Shown piece by piece: positions 1 to 12,239 of a stretch of 64,000 nt of DNA. Source of the DNA: Grifola frondosa (taxonomy: Eukaryota; Basidiomycota; Agaricomycetes; Polyporales; Grifolaceae); assembly GCA_001683735.1 (NCBI GenBank), contig LUGG01000002.1, positions 1 to 64,000 on the forward strand. Direction: 5' to 3'. A model generated the notes under the pieces. The model saw only the letters and a program-made list of their open reading frames with translations, did no database searches and was not told the origin of the DNA. Both the position numbers and the translations under genes were made by a program. The stretch's first letter is position 1. Each line of letters starts with the position of its first letter.

Positions 1-150
1 TTGAGAACGTTCAGCCATTGGGTTATTTATTTGTGTCCGTCGGCCAAGCCTTCCTTTACTAATGTAAGATATCGCCACTGGTAGGCAGTTGTCCATCTTA
101 CTGACATATGACATACGGTGCGATATTTTGGGAAACCATGCACACAGGTG
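1..150 (+). repeat. Left-truncated relic of a duplicated coding fragment
   Basis: The first 150 bases align with 3,225-3,430 in the same orientation. Shared stretches include the start of each (ATTGGGTTATTTATTTGTG against ATTGGGGTGTTTATTTATAG) and a later block containing GCGATATTTTGGG. In one frame both copies read AIFW-x3-H-x-GA-x-(K/R)N, so the ancestor was probably coding. Stops interrupt both copies. The unit is cut by the window edge, so its full extent is unknown. Confidence 0.45.
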
Positions 151-1900
151 CCCTGAAAAACTGCCCAGCCCAACTCCGGACAGCGAAGTATGAATGTTGA
201 GGTCTAGATCTATGAATATGCAGGATGTCCTCGGGGTGCGTTTGTAATACGCTGTAGAATACAAAACCGAAGATGTTGCCAGAAATTCTCTCACTACCTG
301 ACAGAACGTCGCAGACATCTTCCGTGCATCTTCCACCCACATGAATTCGCGATGGACTTGCATGCGAAAAGCGATGCTCGGACCTCGAGCGCGTTTCCCG
401 CGAGCGCACAGACGCCCGACGCGCAGCACCGTCAGCTGTACCGCACCACCGACCCGCGCCCCGCCTGATCCCGAGCGTACCCGTGTCGATGACGGGCTGG
501 ACCTGCTGACGCCGGTGCTCCCGCACATCCCACACAACCCGATGAGCCTGCGCACGCTCGTCATGTTGCACACGTCTGCCGCGTGTTGCAGGGCGCGCGG
601 TGGAGGGTGTGGAGAAGAGCATAGGTAGCACCGGCCGCTGGTAAGGGAGAACGGGAGGGAGCTGAAGCCGCGCATGGAGGAGATAAAGAGCCGACAGACT
701 GAAGCTCGCTCGCGCCGATTCTGTGGCTGTCCGATGACCCCGCTACGTTCCACGAGGAGCTCACACGATGTATGATCCCAGGACCTGACATATGATCAAT
801 ACGTGAAAACAGAGCAGTTAGTCGCATGGACAATTATTGATGGTAGGAATAAGTGCCTGAGGCTTTTCAGTAAAGGCGTCTTGCCCAAGGCAGACTGTGA
901 ACTCAGGGCTGAACTGTCTCCATGACGTTCTTCGTACATAATGACCATCAAGCACCAGTAGGATGCTTGCAGAAAGTCGAAAATGGCATCTCAGGACGAC
1001 TGGAGGATCGATGTACTAAGTCCGGCAATTTCTATGATATTTCAAAGAACGTACGATGTTATGGATCCCCTCCTGCAGTGTGTGTAGAATAGCGTACCAT
1101 TCAACGGACAGGCGATGAGACCAAGTGTGGACAATCGGAATTGAATGGACTTACCCACTCAGCAATGCACTCGACGAGTGAATAGATCTGCCGTTTCCTT
1201 TTTCTCTCTCACAGACTGAGAACACGCAGCCACGAGGACATGTCGGCCAGATGAACATATGGAGTTGTATGGGCATCACGGTTGAATATTATAGCATCGC
1301 GAGAACGGGGGGCAGTGAACAGACTTGAGGATAGCAGCCGTTTGAGAGAGCTACGCCATGATCTGATGATCGGAAGCGGTATTAAGCTCTGAAGTGTGTC
1401 ATGGATCAATATGTGGACGTTCGTTATCCCGGAACACATCGTTTTGTTCATCGTGCGCTCACAGTGACAGCGCCTGGTTCTGGGACTTCAGGATTCCCCT
1501 TGTTACTCCTGTCATTTGATAAAGGTCTTCAGTAGTATATAGATAGAGGCAAGATGGTTACTGTGCCGATGCATATTGGAGACATTGAAGACCATTATAA
1601 GTGGTTGTTGGATAAGTGAAGAGCCAAATTGAGCACAACTGACTGCCAATGATATGTGGCGCGGGGTGGAGCGCCAAATAAGCGCTTAAACAGTATCAAG
1701 CGCCGATGGTTTCGGGACGACCTTGTGCTGATGTTGACTGCCTCTGGGATGACACCCCGCGCCCTTTGCGCAATCGCACTCACCTGCTGCATATGCGCTC
1801 CGTGAAGCCTCCTGCACCTGCTCCGTACCCTGATTGTCTTCAGCTAGATGGGCTTCGTGTTGCTGGATGCCCGTCCGCACGACTAACCATCCTGTGCGCC
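151..1900. other. No recognisable gene
   Basis: Only short open frames on either strand, none with a family signature and several overlapping antisense. The 340-620 part is GC-rich and open on both strands, which is composition rather than evidence of a gene. I see no repeat or RNA signature here. Confidence 0.5.
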
Positions 1901-1907
1901 TCCTGCA

Positions 1908-2345
1908 GGTATCCAAGAATGTCTTTCTGATACTGGTCAACCGCGCATTCAACACCATCCGGGCGGTGCAGACGCCGTTCAACCAGCTGTTCGCACACGA
2001 TGCCTCGCTCGTGTTCGCACGGCGCTCGACGTGCTCGAGTTCAATGGCGCGTTCGCGGGCCTCCACCTCGGTATTCTCGGCCTCTCTGTAGATGTTCCGC
2101 ATCGTTGGGAGCTCTGTCTGGCGAATTCCATTGGCTTCTGTCTGAAAAACTCCATTGGCTCACCCTCCTGCGGCTGGGTTCAAACGTCCGCTGTGCCGTG
2201 CGTGGAGGCGGGAATTACATCCTTCATGTTTGATGGTTGTGCTAGTACGTGTGCTGTGGAGGTGGGATGTGTATGCATAGATGCGCTGCAAGACCTAGCC
2301 TTAGTGCTGGTTCACTGGCGCCACCGATCACCTCGTGTTATCTAA
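1908..2345 (+). pseudogene. Degenerate coding fragment, unnamed family
   Basis: Two plus frames read in succession with a shift near 2,020. The first gives a plausible stretch with NVFLILVNRAFNT. The second gives ALDVLEFNGAF followed by a hydrophobic, glycine-rich run. The second segment recurs at 63,560-63,640 as ALEVLEFNGAF, with most differences at third codon positions, so it was once protein coding. I cannot name the family. The frame shift and lack of flanking exons suggest a relic. Confidence 0.35.
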
Positions 2346-2629
2346 GTGCTCAGACGGTTGCGTCTCAGTACCGACTGCTCAGATGCCGCGCTCCACGACT
2401 CAACTAGTCAAGTACTACTGTCGCTATTCAGTACACCGGTACTTACTTATGTCCGCAGTACACACGTTTATACTACAGCAAGACATATGTGCATGTTCCC
2501 ACTAAAATTCTTCCACTGTCGACTATCTATCACCAAGTCCTACAGTCGTGCGGTATGTTTAGACGGACAATTCTGTCCCATTCTCGCTGAAAGCGTTATA
2601 GGATAGAGACGAAATCCCACATGGACATC

Positions 2630-3050
2630 CTCAGTGCATAGTATCAACACGATGACTCGGACTTCATCAAATTCCTCGGCAGAGAGAAGGACAGCGGGAT
2701 ATCGCACCGAGCTTGACTCCTATGGTGTGGATCAGATGGCGAGAATGGACGCCACGGCCTCCAAATCCACTCCAACTCGCTGCGGATTGCATGCCCGATG
2801 CAGACCTTTCCTGACGATGTGATGGAGGGTCTTCCTTGCCGGGACTCTCAGTTCCTTATGTGCAAGCACTGAGCTATCACTGGCCAGTTGTCGATGACGC
2901 ATGGTCACGGGCGACTATATTTGACAGATGTGCATTTCGGGCGGCCGAAGTTTGTCTTCGGAAGTTCAGCCACCATCAGTACAGCAATGACACAGCATTG
3001 GGCTTCGCTATACTTCATTGGTACATAGCATGTTCATTGTTGTCAGATAG
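2630..3050 (+). repeat. Direct partial copy of the 4.74-5.46 kb segment
   Basis: Bases 2,739-2,825 match 4,738-4,815 (shared CTCCAACTCGCTGCGGATTG). Bases 2,820-3,010 match 5,230-5,430, with shared runs such as CAGTACAGC-GATGACACAGCATT. The roughly 0.4 kb that separates these two parts in the downstream copy is missing here. This is therefore a deleted tandem duplicate of the DNA that follows the DUF6533-type gene. Confidence 0.6.
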
Positions 3051-3224
3051 GTGAGCATAACTGCACTCCGCTGTGGCCACATCATATCTTTCGATTCATG
3101 AAAGTGCCGCGTCTGCTGACATCGTGCAGTCTGAACTCCCGCTCGCCGCGGGCTCTGTTCCTATCGCTTCTAGAAAGCTACCGATTTGCAGTGACTGATA
3201 CACAGCCTGTGCTTCGACTTCCTT

Positions 3225-3521
3225 CAGACGTACCCATCCAACCATTGGGGTGTTTATTTATAGCCATCGTCTAGTGGCACCTTTCCGCGCTATTCCTGAC
3301 AGAAGATGTCATGGCCGAAAGGCAGTGCTATATCTGTTGTCAGGCTTACTGATGTTCCCAGTGATGCATATGATATGGATTGCGATATTTTGGGGAGTGA
3401 TCCATGTTGGTGCGATGAGAAACTACTCATCGCAACTGCTGAAAGTGAGCTTCTAGATGTTCCTTCTCATTCTCTAAAAATGTATGTTGGCATCTTACAT
3501 GGGCATCATCTGCGGTACTGA
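3225..3521 (+). pseudogene. Duplicated coding fragment (relative of window start)
   Basis: Same family as the fragment at 1-150. One frame gives a hydrophobic run followed by IAIFWGVIHVGAMRN. The alternative frame is also open for 71 codons. It lies directly after the 2.63-3.05 kb duplicate and before the DUF6533-type gene, so it may be a terminal exon of a neighbouring lost copy. Function is unknown. Confidence 0.35.
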
Positions 3522-3713
3522 AGAGAGCATTCATTCAAGTTCTTCTTGCTGACTCGTTATCTCGTTCCACTGCGGTACAGCTATGATTAGTCACGTTGTG
3601 ACAGTGAGGATATGACAAATTGGTGATGTTGTGCTCGAGGGTAGATATAAGAGCAGCGTCTCTCCATCTGTACTAGAGCATTGACTCCTAACTGGTTTGG
3701 ACTGCCTCACATC

Positions 3714-4727
3714 ATGTCATTCGTGGTCAGTGCAGCAGACGTCCAGCAAAAAGTGAGTGATCCCTACCACAATCTTCCTCATCTGATATATCCTATCGCA
3801 CAGCTTCATCCAGATATGTTGCATTGCATCGGGCACCAGTGGGTGATTCACGTACAATCTCTGGTAATTTTCTCATTCTATGTGTTCGCAGCTCTTATAG
3901 TATATGAGTACATTATCACGTTCAACCGTGAATACCAGCTCGTGTGGAAGCGCCAATTCTCGGCGCCACCGTACTTTTCTTGCTCACAAGATATTCACTG
4001 CTTCTACAATTCATTCTTAGTGTCCCAACCATCTATCCAATGTCAATAAAGGTACAGTGCTCGTCCCGTCACTGTGGACTGTCTTTTCCTACTAATAATT
4101 TCTAGAGCTGTTATGTTTTGGTTTGGTTGACGACAGCTTTGGCGATGCCCTTCCTTTTTCTGGTGGCCGGTGAGTGACCATACAATATTCTCACCGGCAA
4201 TTGATATTTTACGCAGCACTCTCAAGTCTGCGAGCATATGCCTTGTCTGGTCGCCAATGGAAAATCACTTCATTGATATTGATCTTGTCACTGATTCCGT
4301 GCGGAATTAGCCTGGTGAGCTATGTCCTCGACATTGGATATGGCATGAAATTGAAGGACGACATCTACTTCTAGTTTCTAGATGTGCGGCAAATAGCGGT
4401 TGTAGCTCCGCCTCCGATCAATTGTACAGCAGTGCCTTTAGTCCTACCGGAGGTCAATAACATGTCAGTGAAATTAATTGATGCTGCTGCAGACCGTTGA
4501 CTGAATCCGTGCATCGTATAGATGTATGTAGTACTGTTGGTCTCACTGTTGCTCAAGTGCTCTGCTTACACAATAATCCAAGTGGTGTATGTACAGCGTG
4601 CGGCCACAATCACTGCCGATGTGCTTGTTATTGCAGTAACCATACACCAGACGTACTGGCAAAGACGAGCTGCCGCGGAGGCTAATGTGCGAACTCCGTT
4701 GCACACGGTGATCCGGAGGGACGGTAA
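3714..4727 (+). CDS. DUF6533-type multi-spanning membrane protein, probably damaged
   Basis: This family of predicted seven-helix membrane proteins is hugely expanded in Agaricomycetes; its role is unknown. Starting at MSFVVSAADV, exons can be joined across short introns. The DUF6533 signature reads ALIVYEYIITFNREYQLVWKR (3,895-3,952). It is followed by a helix ending ILSVPTIYPMS, then SCYVLVWLTTALAMPF (4,100-4,160), SSLRAYALSGRQWKI with another helix (4,215-4,330), and a late cytoplasmic part VIAVTIHQTYWQRR ending RRDG at a GTAAGT donor (4,724). The order and spacing match the family. Stops between exons near 4,370 and 4,500 may be introns or damage. The last helix and tail cannot be followed, and flanking DNA is duplicated around it, so a functional gene is uncertain. 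Confidence 0.6.
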
Positions 4728-4737
4728 GTTTCCATTA

Positions 4738-5460
4738 GTCGAGAATGGACGTCATGGCCTCCAATTCTACTCCAACTCGCTGCGGATTGCGTGCAGACCT
4801 TTGCTGACAATGTGACGGCGCTCTCGGTATATACGAACTATGCCCTGCCAGACGACGCTATTACGAGTATGGCACTCTGTCTGGCGTGGACGAGGAGCCG
4901 ATGAATTATCTCGGTGCTATTCTGTGATGCTGTTGGTAGCTACAGGGCACCTCTGTCTTGGTGAGCATTTCCGTCCACATGCCCTTGCCTCGAGTCTTGA
5001 TCCTGATGATAACCCTCGACAGCCAGTGTGCAACCGTATTTCGTTCACTTCGTCCACCTTTGATAGCGTCTGTGACGCATGCGTTCATGGCCACTTGCAC
5101 ACCATTGACGCCCTCTCAATAGGCGGCCCAAGTTGCTACGCTTTAGTAGGTCCTCCCACACGTTGACGGGGTACATCCTTTCGGTAGGTCGCTCCATTTA
5201 AAGTCTGTACCAGTCATACCATTTTTTTCCTGATGGAGCACCTCCCTCGCCGTGACTCCTAGTCTATTATATGCGAACACCGAGCTATCGCCGGTTACTT
5301 CTACTGTTCAACGATGCATGGTCTCCGACGACTGTATTTTACAGGTGTACATTTCGGTGTCCGAAGTTTGTCTTCTGAAGTCCTGCAACGGTCAGTACAG
5401 CGATGACACAGCATTACGCTTCGCTCCACTTCGAGGGTACAAAGGCTATTATGAGACCGC
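4738..5460 (+). repeat. Duplicated segment downstream of the DUF6533-type gene
   Basis: Contains blocks shared in direct orientation with 2.63-3.05 kb and, for 4,909-5,310, in inverted orientation with about 14,300-14,640 (for example GTCTTGGTGAGCATTTCC and CACATGCCCTTG). Translation gives no family I recognise. It probably holds the 3' exons and flank of the neighbouring DUF6533-type gene. Confidence 0.55.
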
Positions 5461-5671
5461 ATCCACAGGTCCATAATGTATGGCCAAGATCGAGGTCATT
5501 CTCCGGATTTGATACCCAAACGACAGGTGTGCCCTTCCCGAAGGAGCAAAGGCAAGTATTCATGTCCTTTTCTTCGGCTTCGCTCTTATTTTGCGCACAG
5601 TCGTGACGACGGCTCTGTGCCTATACAAGTTCCCCCCCTTGTCGATCACAACGAAGCGATCAAAGTCGGCC

Positions 5672-7717
5672 ATGGCTACGACGACAGTACCTTTATCAGT
5701 GCCCTCTCCACATCATGCAACAGTATCGCATTCTCCAACAGTTGTGCGGGTGTACACGCACCTTCTCCTCTCACTGTCGCAAAATATCGTCGTCGATCTG
5801 CAGCTTCCTGTGAGGTCTGCCACTAATCCCCTCCCGACGTCCTCTTCACATCCTGCAGAGTCAGATTCCGATGGTGCACACGTCCTCCGTACTCTTTCAC
5901 TGGGCCAACCGTCATCACATTTTTCACACCAGAACGGACCGACTCTTGCACGTCCTCCGCTTCCACGCTTGACACCTACAGTGGCGGTCCCTCCTGCAGC
6001 TAATATGAGCCTTAGTCCTCCGTCCTCTCCTCTGTCGCCCAAGTCTATCGCCAGCTCGTTCCCGTCTCTACGGCATAGCCAATCGGCGATTTTGACTAGC
6101 CCAAAGAGCACAATTCGTTCTCCTTCCCCTCAACTCCAGATCTCGTCTCAGAGCCGTAGGTCGGGCGAAACGGAAGCTTCCCACCGTAGCGATGCTACCT
6201 CCTTAATCACTCCGTCTTCGCCGATTGAGGAGCTGTCAGAGACAGGCTCTATTGCAAGTCAGAATTCGACAAAGCGATCGAAGTTCTCTATGCCTCCTTT
6301 GCGGCTCGTGAATAGCAATCAGTCTTCGCACTACAGTATTCGCAACCCTACTCTTAGTCTCAGCCCTAGCGAGACACCAGATCAGAAGACGGTTCAAGTG
6401 CAGAATATGGACGTCGAGCTTGTCAAGCCGACGATCCCTCAATCTCCACTCGCATTCAACAGTATGGATTCATTGTCACAGACTTTGAATAGCGCTGCCC
6501 TTCCGGATGGCCTATTACGCACAGACAGCCCTGCACTGTCGACGTTGTCTGGTTCTAGTTTCCGTCCTCCCCTTTCTGAATTGGAGGGCAGTCTCAAGTC
6601 TCCCAAACTTACAGATTCCTCAGAAATGGAAGCACACCGGCAACGAGAGTTACGGTGGATCTCTGTCATGTCTTTGGTCCCTCCTTCGCATGCAAGAAAG
6701 AGTAAGAAGGTCAGGAAGATGGTCCTGGAGGGTGTGCCGTCGTCCGTGCGCTATTTAGTGTGGGCGCATCTGGCTGACAGCAAGGCGAAGCGCATGGATG
6801 GTCTTTACCAACGGTTGTGTGAACGGGAGAAGGTCGCGGCATCAGCAGATATCGAACGCGATGTACAACAGTCGTTCACTGAACAGCCCCAGTTGCAGGA
6901 CGGCTCTTTTGTAAATCTCTTACAAACTTATTTAACCATGGTCCCGGACATACAGTACAACAGAGGTCTGCGCTGTCCACATAGAGTTCTATGTTGCACT
7001 GATATCTTATCATTGATTTTAGGTCTCGCTATAACCGCCAGTCACCTCCTCTTGCAGTCACCTGAGGAAGACGCATTCTGGCTCGTTGATGGATTCTCAT
7101 TTACGTCAATATTTTTTGAATTCTATCCAGCTCGAAGTTGATGCGTCTCTCTTCAGCAAGGCCTTAGTTAGAGGCAAATGATGCGGCTGCAGCGAAGAAG
7201 ACGTTCAGTGACGTGGCCATCTCTCCGAACACCTTTTGTCGAGCATGGCGAGTACCTTGATTCGATCTAGAACGTATTCTTATGAAATGCTGTCATTTAT
7301 ACTTAGGTTTACGACTGTGTTTGCGGATGCGCTACCTTCCGAACACCTCAAGCGCGTCTGGGACATCTTCTTGTTTGAAGGTAACACTCTTTAGTTTTGG
7401 CACGCGCTGTGACCTGACAGATATTTCTCAGGAATCACGTTCTTATTCCGCGTCGGTATCGCGATTTTTTCGTGCTGCCGTCGTCTATTCTCCAGTGTAC
7501 TTCTCGAGATGCGCTCCTCGAGCTCGTATGCCGTCCTCCTACGTCTTGCCTACCCCAGAACCCGGATGCGTTCCTCGAACTGGCATTCTCAGTGAAACTG
7601 AAGGACGATGATCTTCGCAAGCAGCGCAATAAAATAGAAGCACAGGTCAAGCGCAGAACTCAACCCCGAACTGCGCCTGGTGTGAACGTGCCATCCATAT
7701 CGCTGCCCAAAAACTAG
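5672..7717 (+). CDS. TBC-domain Rab GTPase-activating protein, frame-shifted
   Basis: TBC proteins stimulate GTP hydrolysis on Rab GTPases in vesicle traffic. The start MATTTVPLS opens a Ser/Pro-rich tail of about 320 residues. The TBC domain begins at LRWISVMSL and continues through KMVLEGVPSSVRYLVWAHL, MVPDIQYNRGLAIT, SPEEDAFW, AISPNTFCRAWFTTVFADALP and RVWDIFLFEGITFLFRVG. Three introns fit: 6,966-7,022, a GC-AG intron at 7,248-7,306 and 7,381-7,431. The Arg finger motif of classic TBC domains (IxxDxxR) is not visible; VPSSVRYLVW is the nearest conserved block. Three shifts break the frame: an extra base near 7,085, a TTAG duplication at 7,164-7,171, and a T-run at 7,465-7,470 that would need one more T. 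The C-terminus then ends in a basic coiled segment and a stop at 7,715. It is either a recent pseudogene or poorly sequenced. Confidence 0.8.
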
Positions 7718-7922
7718 TGTTAGAGTCTATGACTCGTCCGCTCATTTCATTTTGGATATTCACGTACTAATGCGATTCATGCCATCTGTCAGTCCCCCTC
7801 TCGTCGTTTTGCTTTGCAGTACCGGATATACCTATACAGTCCCAGTCGTGATGGACAAAAAGTCTAATGTGCTATTATACGTATTTCAAATACACGAAAG
7901 TGAAAACTAGCCAGCTTGCGCA

Positions 7923-10900
7923 CTATGTAGCAAAAGATCCTGCGACTTTGTAAGCCGGATCGTCCCAATCAATCTCTTGTCGCAAAGCACCAGTCAAGAT
8001 AAGCTCTTGAGTGTATATGGGGTATCCATTCTCCACTAAAGGTCTGCATGTTGAAAGCTCCGATGATGAAGAAATGACATATCGATGGTCGTGTCCATTT
8101 AGAATTCGCATCGACGGTACCTGAATATGCAGCTGTATCCAAACGCACCTCGTCAGTTTGTATGAATGAGCGAACAAACGCACGTACCTGTCCTCCTCCT
8201 GCAACGACGACATTTCGCAGCAGTTTGGCAATCGGGACCTTAGGCGTCACGTAGAATGTCATGCCGGCAAAAATCTTGCGGTTTGTCTTCGCTCGGTGAA
8301 GCGCATCTGTAAGCTTAAAGCCAAATTTCTTCTCGTTCTCTGGATCTGCAAGGACGTCATCCGCCTCGGCTGCAATAAAGCAGTTAGCTTGCAAATTAAT
8401 ACAAGTTAAAATTTCTACCACGGAGAAGCTGCCTTGCTGCCGCAGACGTAACCGCCCACTTTTGGGTGACAATGAAAGGCGCCACAGGCATCGCACAAAG
8501 AAATTTCTCAGTCCGCACCAAGTTTGGCGCAATGAGATGTGTACATTCTGCTGGTTTTGACGTCATTTTGGCTCCCATACGTGTCAGTGCCTATGGTCAG
8601 GGTGTTAGACGATATAACAAAAGAGAAGTTTGAGAAAATTTCAAACCCTCGCTACATCGTCCGATAGATTTACTTGAGTAGTCATGATTTGGATGGTCTT
8701 TGGGCTCGCTCGAGTCGAACTATGACCAACAACGCCGAAAATATGGGCTTCATAAGAAAATATACGTCAAATAGCACGCACCTGGCTTTCGTCACAGCCC
8801 CTTCAGTATCAATCTTCACCATGTTGCGCGATTTTCGACCCTTAGCTGTTTCATTTGCCTCGTCTTCAGAAGACTCCTCGTTCAGCTTCCGTTTGAAAGA
8901 CCCACGGCGATCACTGTTTGGGTGACCCTTCGCCATAGTCGTAGAAATTGTACGTCGTCTCTTTCTATCCGGTTCGTCTTCATTGAATGCCGAGGACTCA
9001 TCGCCACCTGTGGACCTTCGCTTGTTCGCTTTGGTCTTGCCTTCTTCCCCTCCTGCCTCGCCGTTTTTAGACTTCGAAGCGGCTGGGGTTTGACCAGTCT
9101 CCCAGGTAGCTCGTACAGTCCCATTTTTCAACTCCCGTTGAAAATTCATCACGTCAGGCATGATCTCATCGTGAAGCTTCTGGGTTGCCTTCGTCGCTGC
9201 TGAGCGTTTCGATGGCGTACGAGTCAGTCTTGCCGAACTTGACGGGGCTTGATCTGAAGTTGCGTCTGCCGCATGAACGGGTATATGAGAAGGTTTATGA
9301 GGTAAGGTAGATTCAGAGAGGCCGGACTTATCCGCTACCCGCCTCTTAGAAGAGGTCGTGGGTTGTACACGCTTCGTAGGCGAGACACTGGGTTCTTCAG
9401 CGGCCTCGGCATGAATGGACCGAGTCCTGACCAGCTTGTTGGACGAAGTAGAGTCACGGGGAGTTTCTGGGAGAGCTTGCCGCTTGGAATGAGAGCTGTA
9501 GACGGAAGCAATAGTAGGTACCAATACGGATACTCGCCGTTTTGGTGTATGCGTCGATTTGGTTGGAGAGACTGGTGCATGAGGAGAGGAGGAAGGCTCA
9601 ATAGTAGAATGTGACAATCTGCCATTTGCCTTCCTATGAGGACGTAAAATCTGCTCGACATCGCCGTCCTCTTCTGCGTCACTCGGGCCTATAGGTTTCT
9701 TTAGTTTGGGGACGGCCTTTCCTTTTCTTGCAGACAGAGATCCTATAACCTCGGAAGGATCACCACCGCTTCTCTGGTCATCCATCTCCACGTCCGTACC
9801 ATGATCGAGGGTGGTGTGAGGCTCGCACAATTTTCTCTTCCAATACAGGACCGGATCACGTTCACTTTCGGATTCCTCTTCCTCCTCACGTGCTACTACT
9901 CGTTCAGAAGTCTTCTGCTTTGCGATTCGTCCCACATGCATATGCGGTGGCGGAGATTCGGGCTGGGAAGAGGATTCGAAAGAAGACAATTCAGCATTGC
10001 CACTGCGACGACCATAACGTCGGACGAGTTTCTTTGGGACGACCTGTGCAGGTAAGCTGGAACTGGCTGCTGATTCATGATCGCTCCCTTCAATGACAAC
10101 TTTGCCACGGGTCTTCGCGGTCGATGTCGTTATATGTATCTTCGCGCTCTCCTCTAACTTTGCGTTCCGAGCAACTTCGTCGTCCACCCCATATCGGCAT
10201 CGCCGCCCTTTTGCACCTTCATCGTCAGCTCAACGTCGATATCCATCGGCCTTCCAAAGCGAATATCTTCATCTGCTAAAATCGACACCGGGTGGAAAGA
10301 CAATGTACTTGTCACGCGCTGGAGTAACTGAGTGCCACTGTATGAAGCAGTCTTCGAGCCAAGTGTGATTCATGATTGGGATCGACCACCCAACCGCCTT
10401 CGATGTCTTTGGGCCTCCCATGCTGTGAACAAAGCAAGATCCGGCACATGACAAAATACGTGTCAAAATAAAGGTAGAATGATCAGAAATGCATCAGCGG
10501 GAAGAAAGTCGGTCACGTACTATGCAGCAATTAATACTGTATTCGAGCCGGTCATGTTCAGCGTAAACACGGCATCCATGGCAGCGGTAAGTTTCTTCAG
10601 ATATTCCCTGTCTCTACCGGTACAGTTTGTGATAGTGATGACCTGTAAAATAATAAGCATTCTTGAATATTCGCACAGCTTGCCGGAAGGAATTGATTAT
10701 AGTCCTCTACATGCTTCGCCTTATGCACATATATGGCCGGCCGTGACCGGATACGACTGCAACTACCGGAGAAATTACTCACGTGAGATGAAAAGTTCTC
10801 GATTGGTTTCTTTGGGAGCGGGTAGTGGAGAAGCTGGTCCGTCGGACGCGATAGCCACACCAGATAGACGTACAAACCAAAGCCAAGAAATATTCCCAAT

Positions 10901-11909
10901 AGTCTTATGAAGCTTGAAAGCCTTGTTACGGTAATGAACAGCACATAAGCATCTCTGGTCATCGTGAAACAGGTTGACCACTCACTTTGACATATGCAGC
11001 ACCAGTCCGATATCGCGTGACAAAGACATCTGCTTCATCGATCTTCTTGAGCTCCTCATCCCGGATGGTCTGAGTATCTGCAGACTGCGGAGAGTCGAAG
11101 CCAATAACAACTCCGCCTTGACGGATAATGTCCGCTTCGCGCGCGGCCCTCTGGCTATCAGATAGCTCCAAGGTGGTGCTCAACAGGATGCGAAGACCAT
11201 TCCACACATTACCAGAAGGCGCCTTTGTCGGAGGCATATCACCGTCATCCATGAGCGCAGTATCATACAGCAGCCTCCGCTTCGCAGGGATCTTAAACTC
11301 CAGCTCTTCCTCCGGTGTACGACTCTCCGAGCGCGCGTGGAACACTCGAGGTTCATGCCACTCGTAACTCTTCGTCGGCAAACCCTTGATGCCCAATCTA
11401 ACAGAATCGTCAAACCAGTGGGGTGCAAGTATACACATGCCTGTAGTATCTCTGAAGTGCATCGCCGTCTTTACGCTGCCGGGCGCGAGCGCGAACAGGT
11501 GAGTCACATCGCGAGTGAGAGCGGTCCGCCACTGGCCTCCAAGGGCAGCGATAGTTGCGGACATAATGTCTGTATCTGACTGTGATATATCGCTCGCAGT
11601 GGCTGTAATCCCAGAGAATAACATCGCAGGATCAGGAGAGTAGTGTTCCGGGTCTTGTTGTGCCCCAAGGATGCGGGAGCGCTCTACCCAGCGCAGGGTA
11701 ACGAGGTGTGCCATTGATCCCTGCGGCAAGGATTCTAGATTGTCATCAATGGGCAAAGAGACCGTGATGAGGTGGGTCAAGGCCAAAGACGACAGCTTCA
11801 CCGCGGTCGCTCCTTGCGCGTCCAGCACACTGCCCAGTTGCATCCGCAATTCCAGTGACAAGGTGGTGGATGTATGATATCTGACATCTTTGAAGATGTC
11901 CCCAGTCAT
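7923..11909 (-). CDS. brc1: Rtt107/Brc1-like protein with six BRCT domains
   Basis: Rtt107/Brc1 proteins are scaffolds at stalled or damaged replication forks; the C-terminal BRCT pair binds phosphorylated histone H2A. N-terminal BRCTs lie in the first exon (start at 11,909; MTGDIFKDVRY, then WVERSRILG and HWFDDSVRLG). A third and fourth follow in small exons at 10,783-10,921 (KTIGNISWLWFV), 10,521-10,642 (ITNCTGRDREYLKKL) and up to 10,422 (NHTWLEDCFIQW). A low-complexity, charged linker of about 450 residues fills 10,190-8,760. The last pair includes CTHLIAPNLVRTEKFLCAM, GMTFYVTPKVP and GALRQEIDWDDP. Domain order and length fit the family. Shifts occur near 10,855, 10,270 and 10,188; the last is a run of four G that would read through with five. 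The neighbour on the same strand is also a DNA-maintenance gene, with no sign of co-transcription. Confidence 0.8.
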
Positions 11910-12239
11910 TTCATGTCGTGATGGCTTTCAGGTGCAATGAGGGCAGGGTATACGAAGCGGACACCTTCAAGTCGTGTGGCAAGCTCACGTGACCATAACT
12001 GTCGCGTTGCGTCACAACTTGAAGAACGTCACGCTATCTGCAGACCGAGTCCCGACAAACTATGATGATTATAACGCGAATGGGCGAATGGACGGTAAGT
12101 GTGTTGGGTAATAAGTATATCTTACGATAAGCAACAAAGAATCGAACTGGCTATGCTATAAGGATTACAAGAACAATGAAACAGGAGCACTTAGATATTT
12201 AGGCTAGATGATTGACTACGCTAGAGGACAGATAAGCAG
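11910..12239. promoter_or_regulatory. Upstream region of the BRCT gene
   Basis: About 330 bases between the start of the BRCT gene and the stop of the glycosylase gene, both on the minus strand. It must contain the BRCT gene promoter and the glycosylase 3' end. I see no clear TATA box or repeated motif. Confidence 0.3.

Noticed and set aside
98..833. Overlapping minus-strand open frames of 177 and 90 codons
   Set aside because: The opposite strand is equally open, the composition is GC-rich and no domain or splice structure appears.
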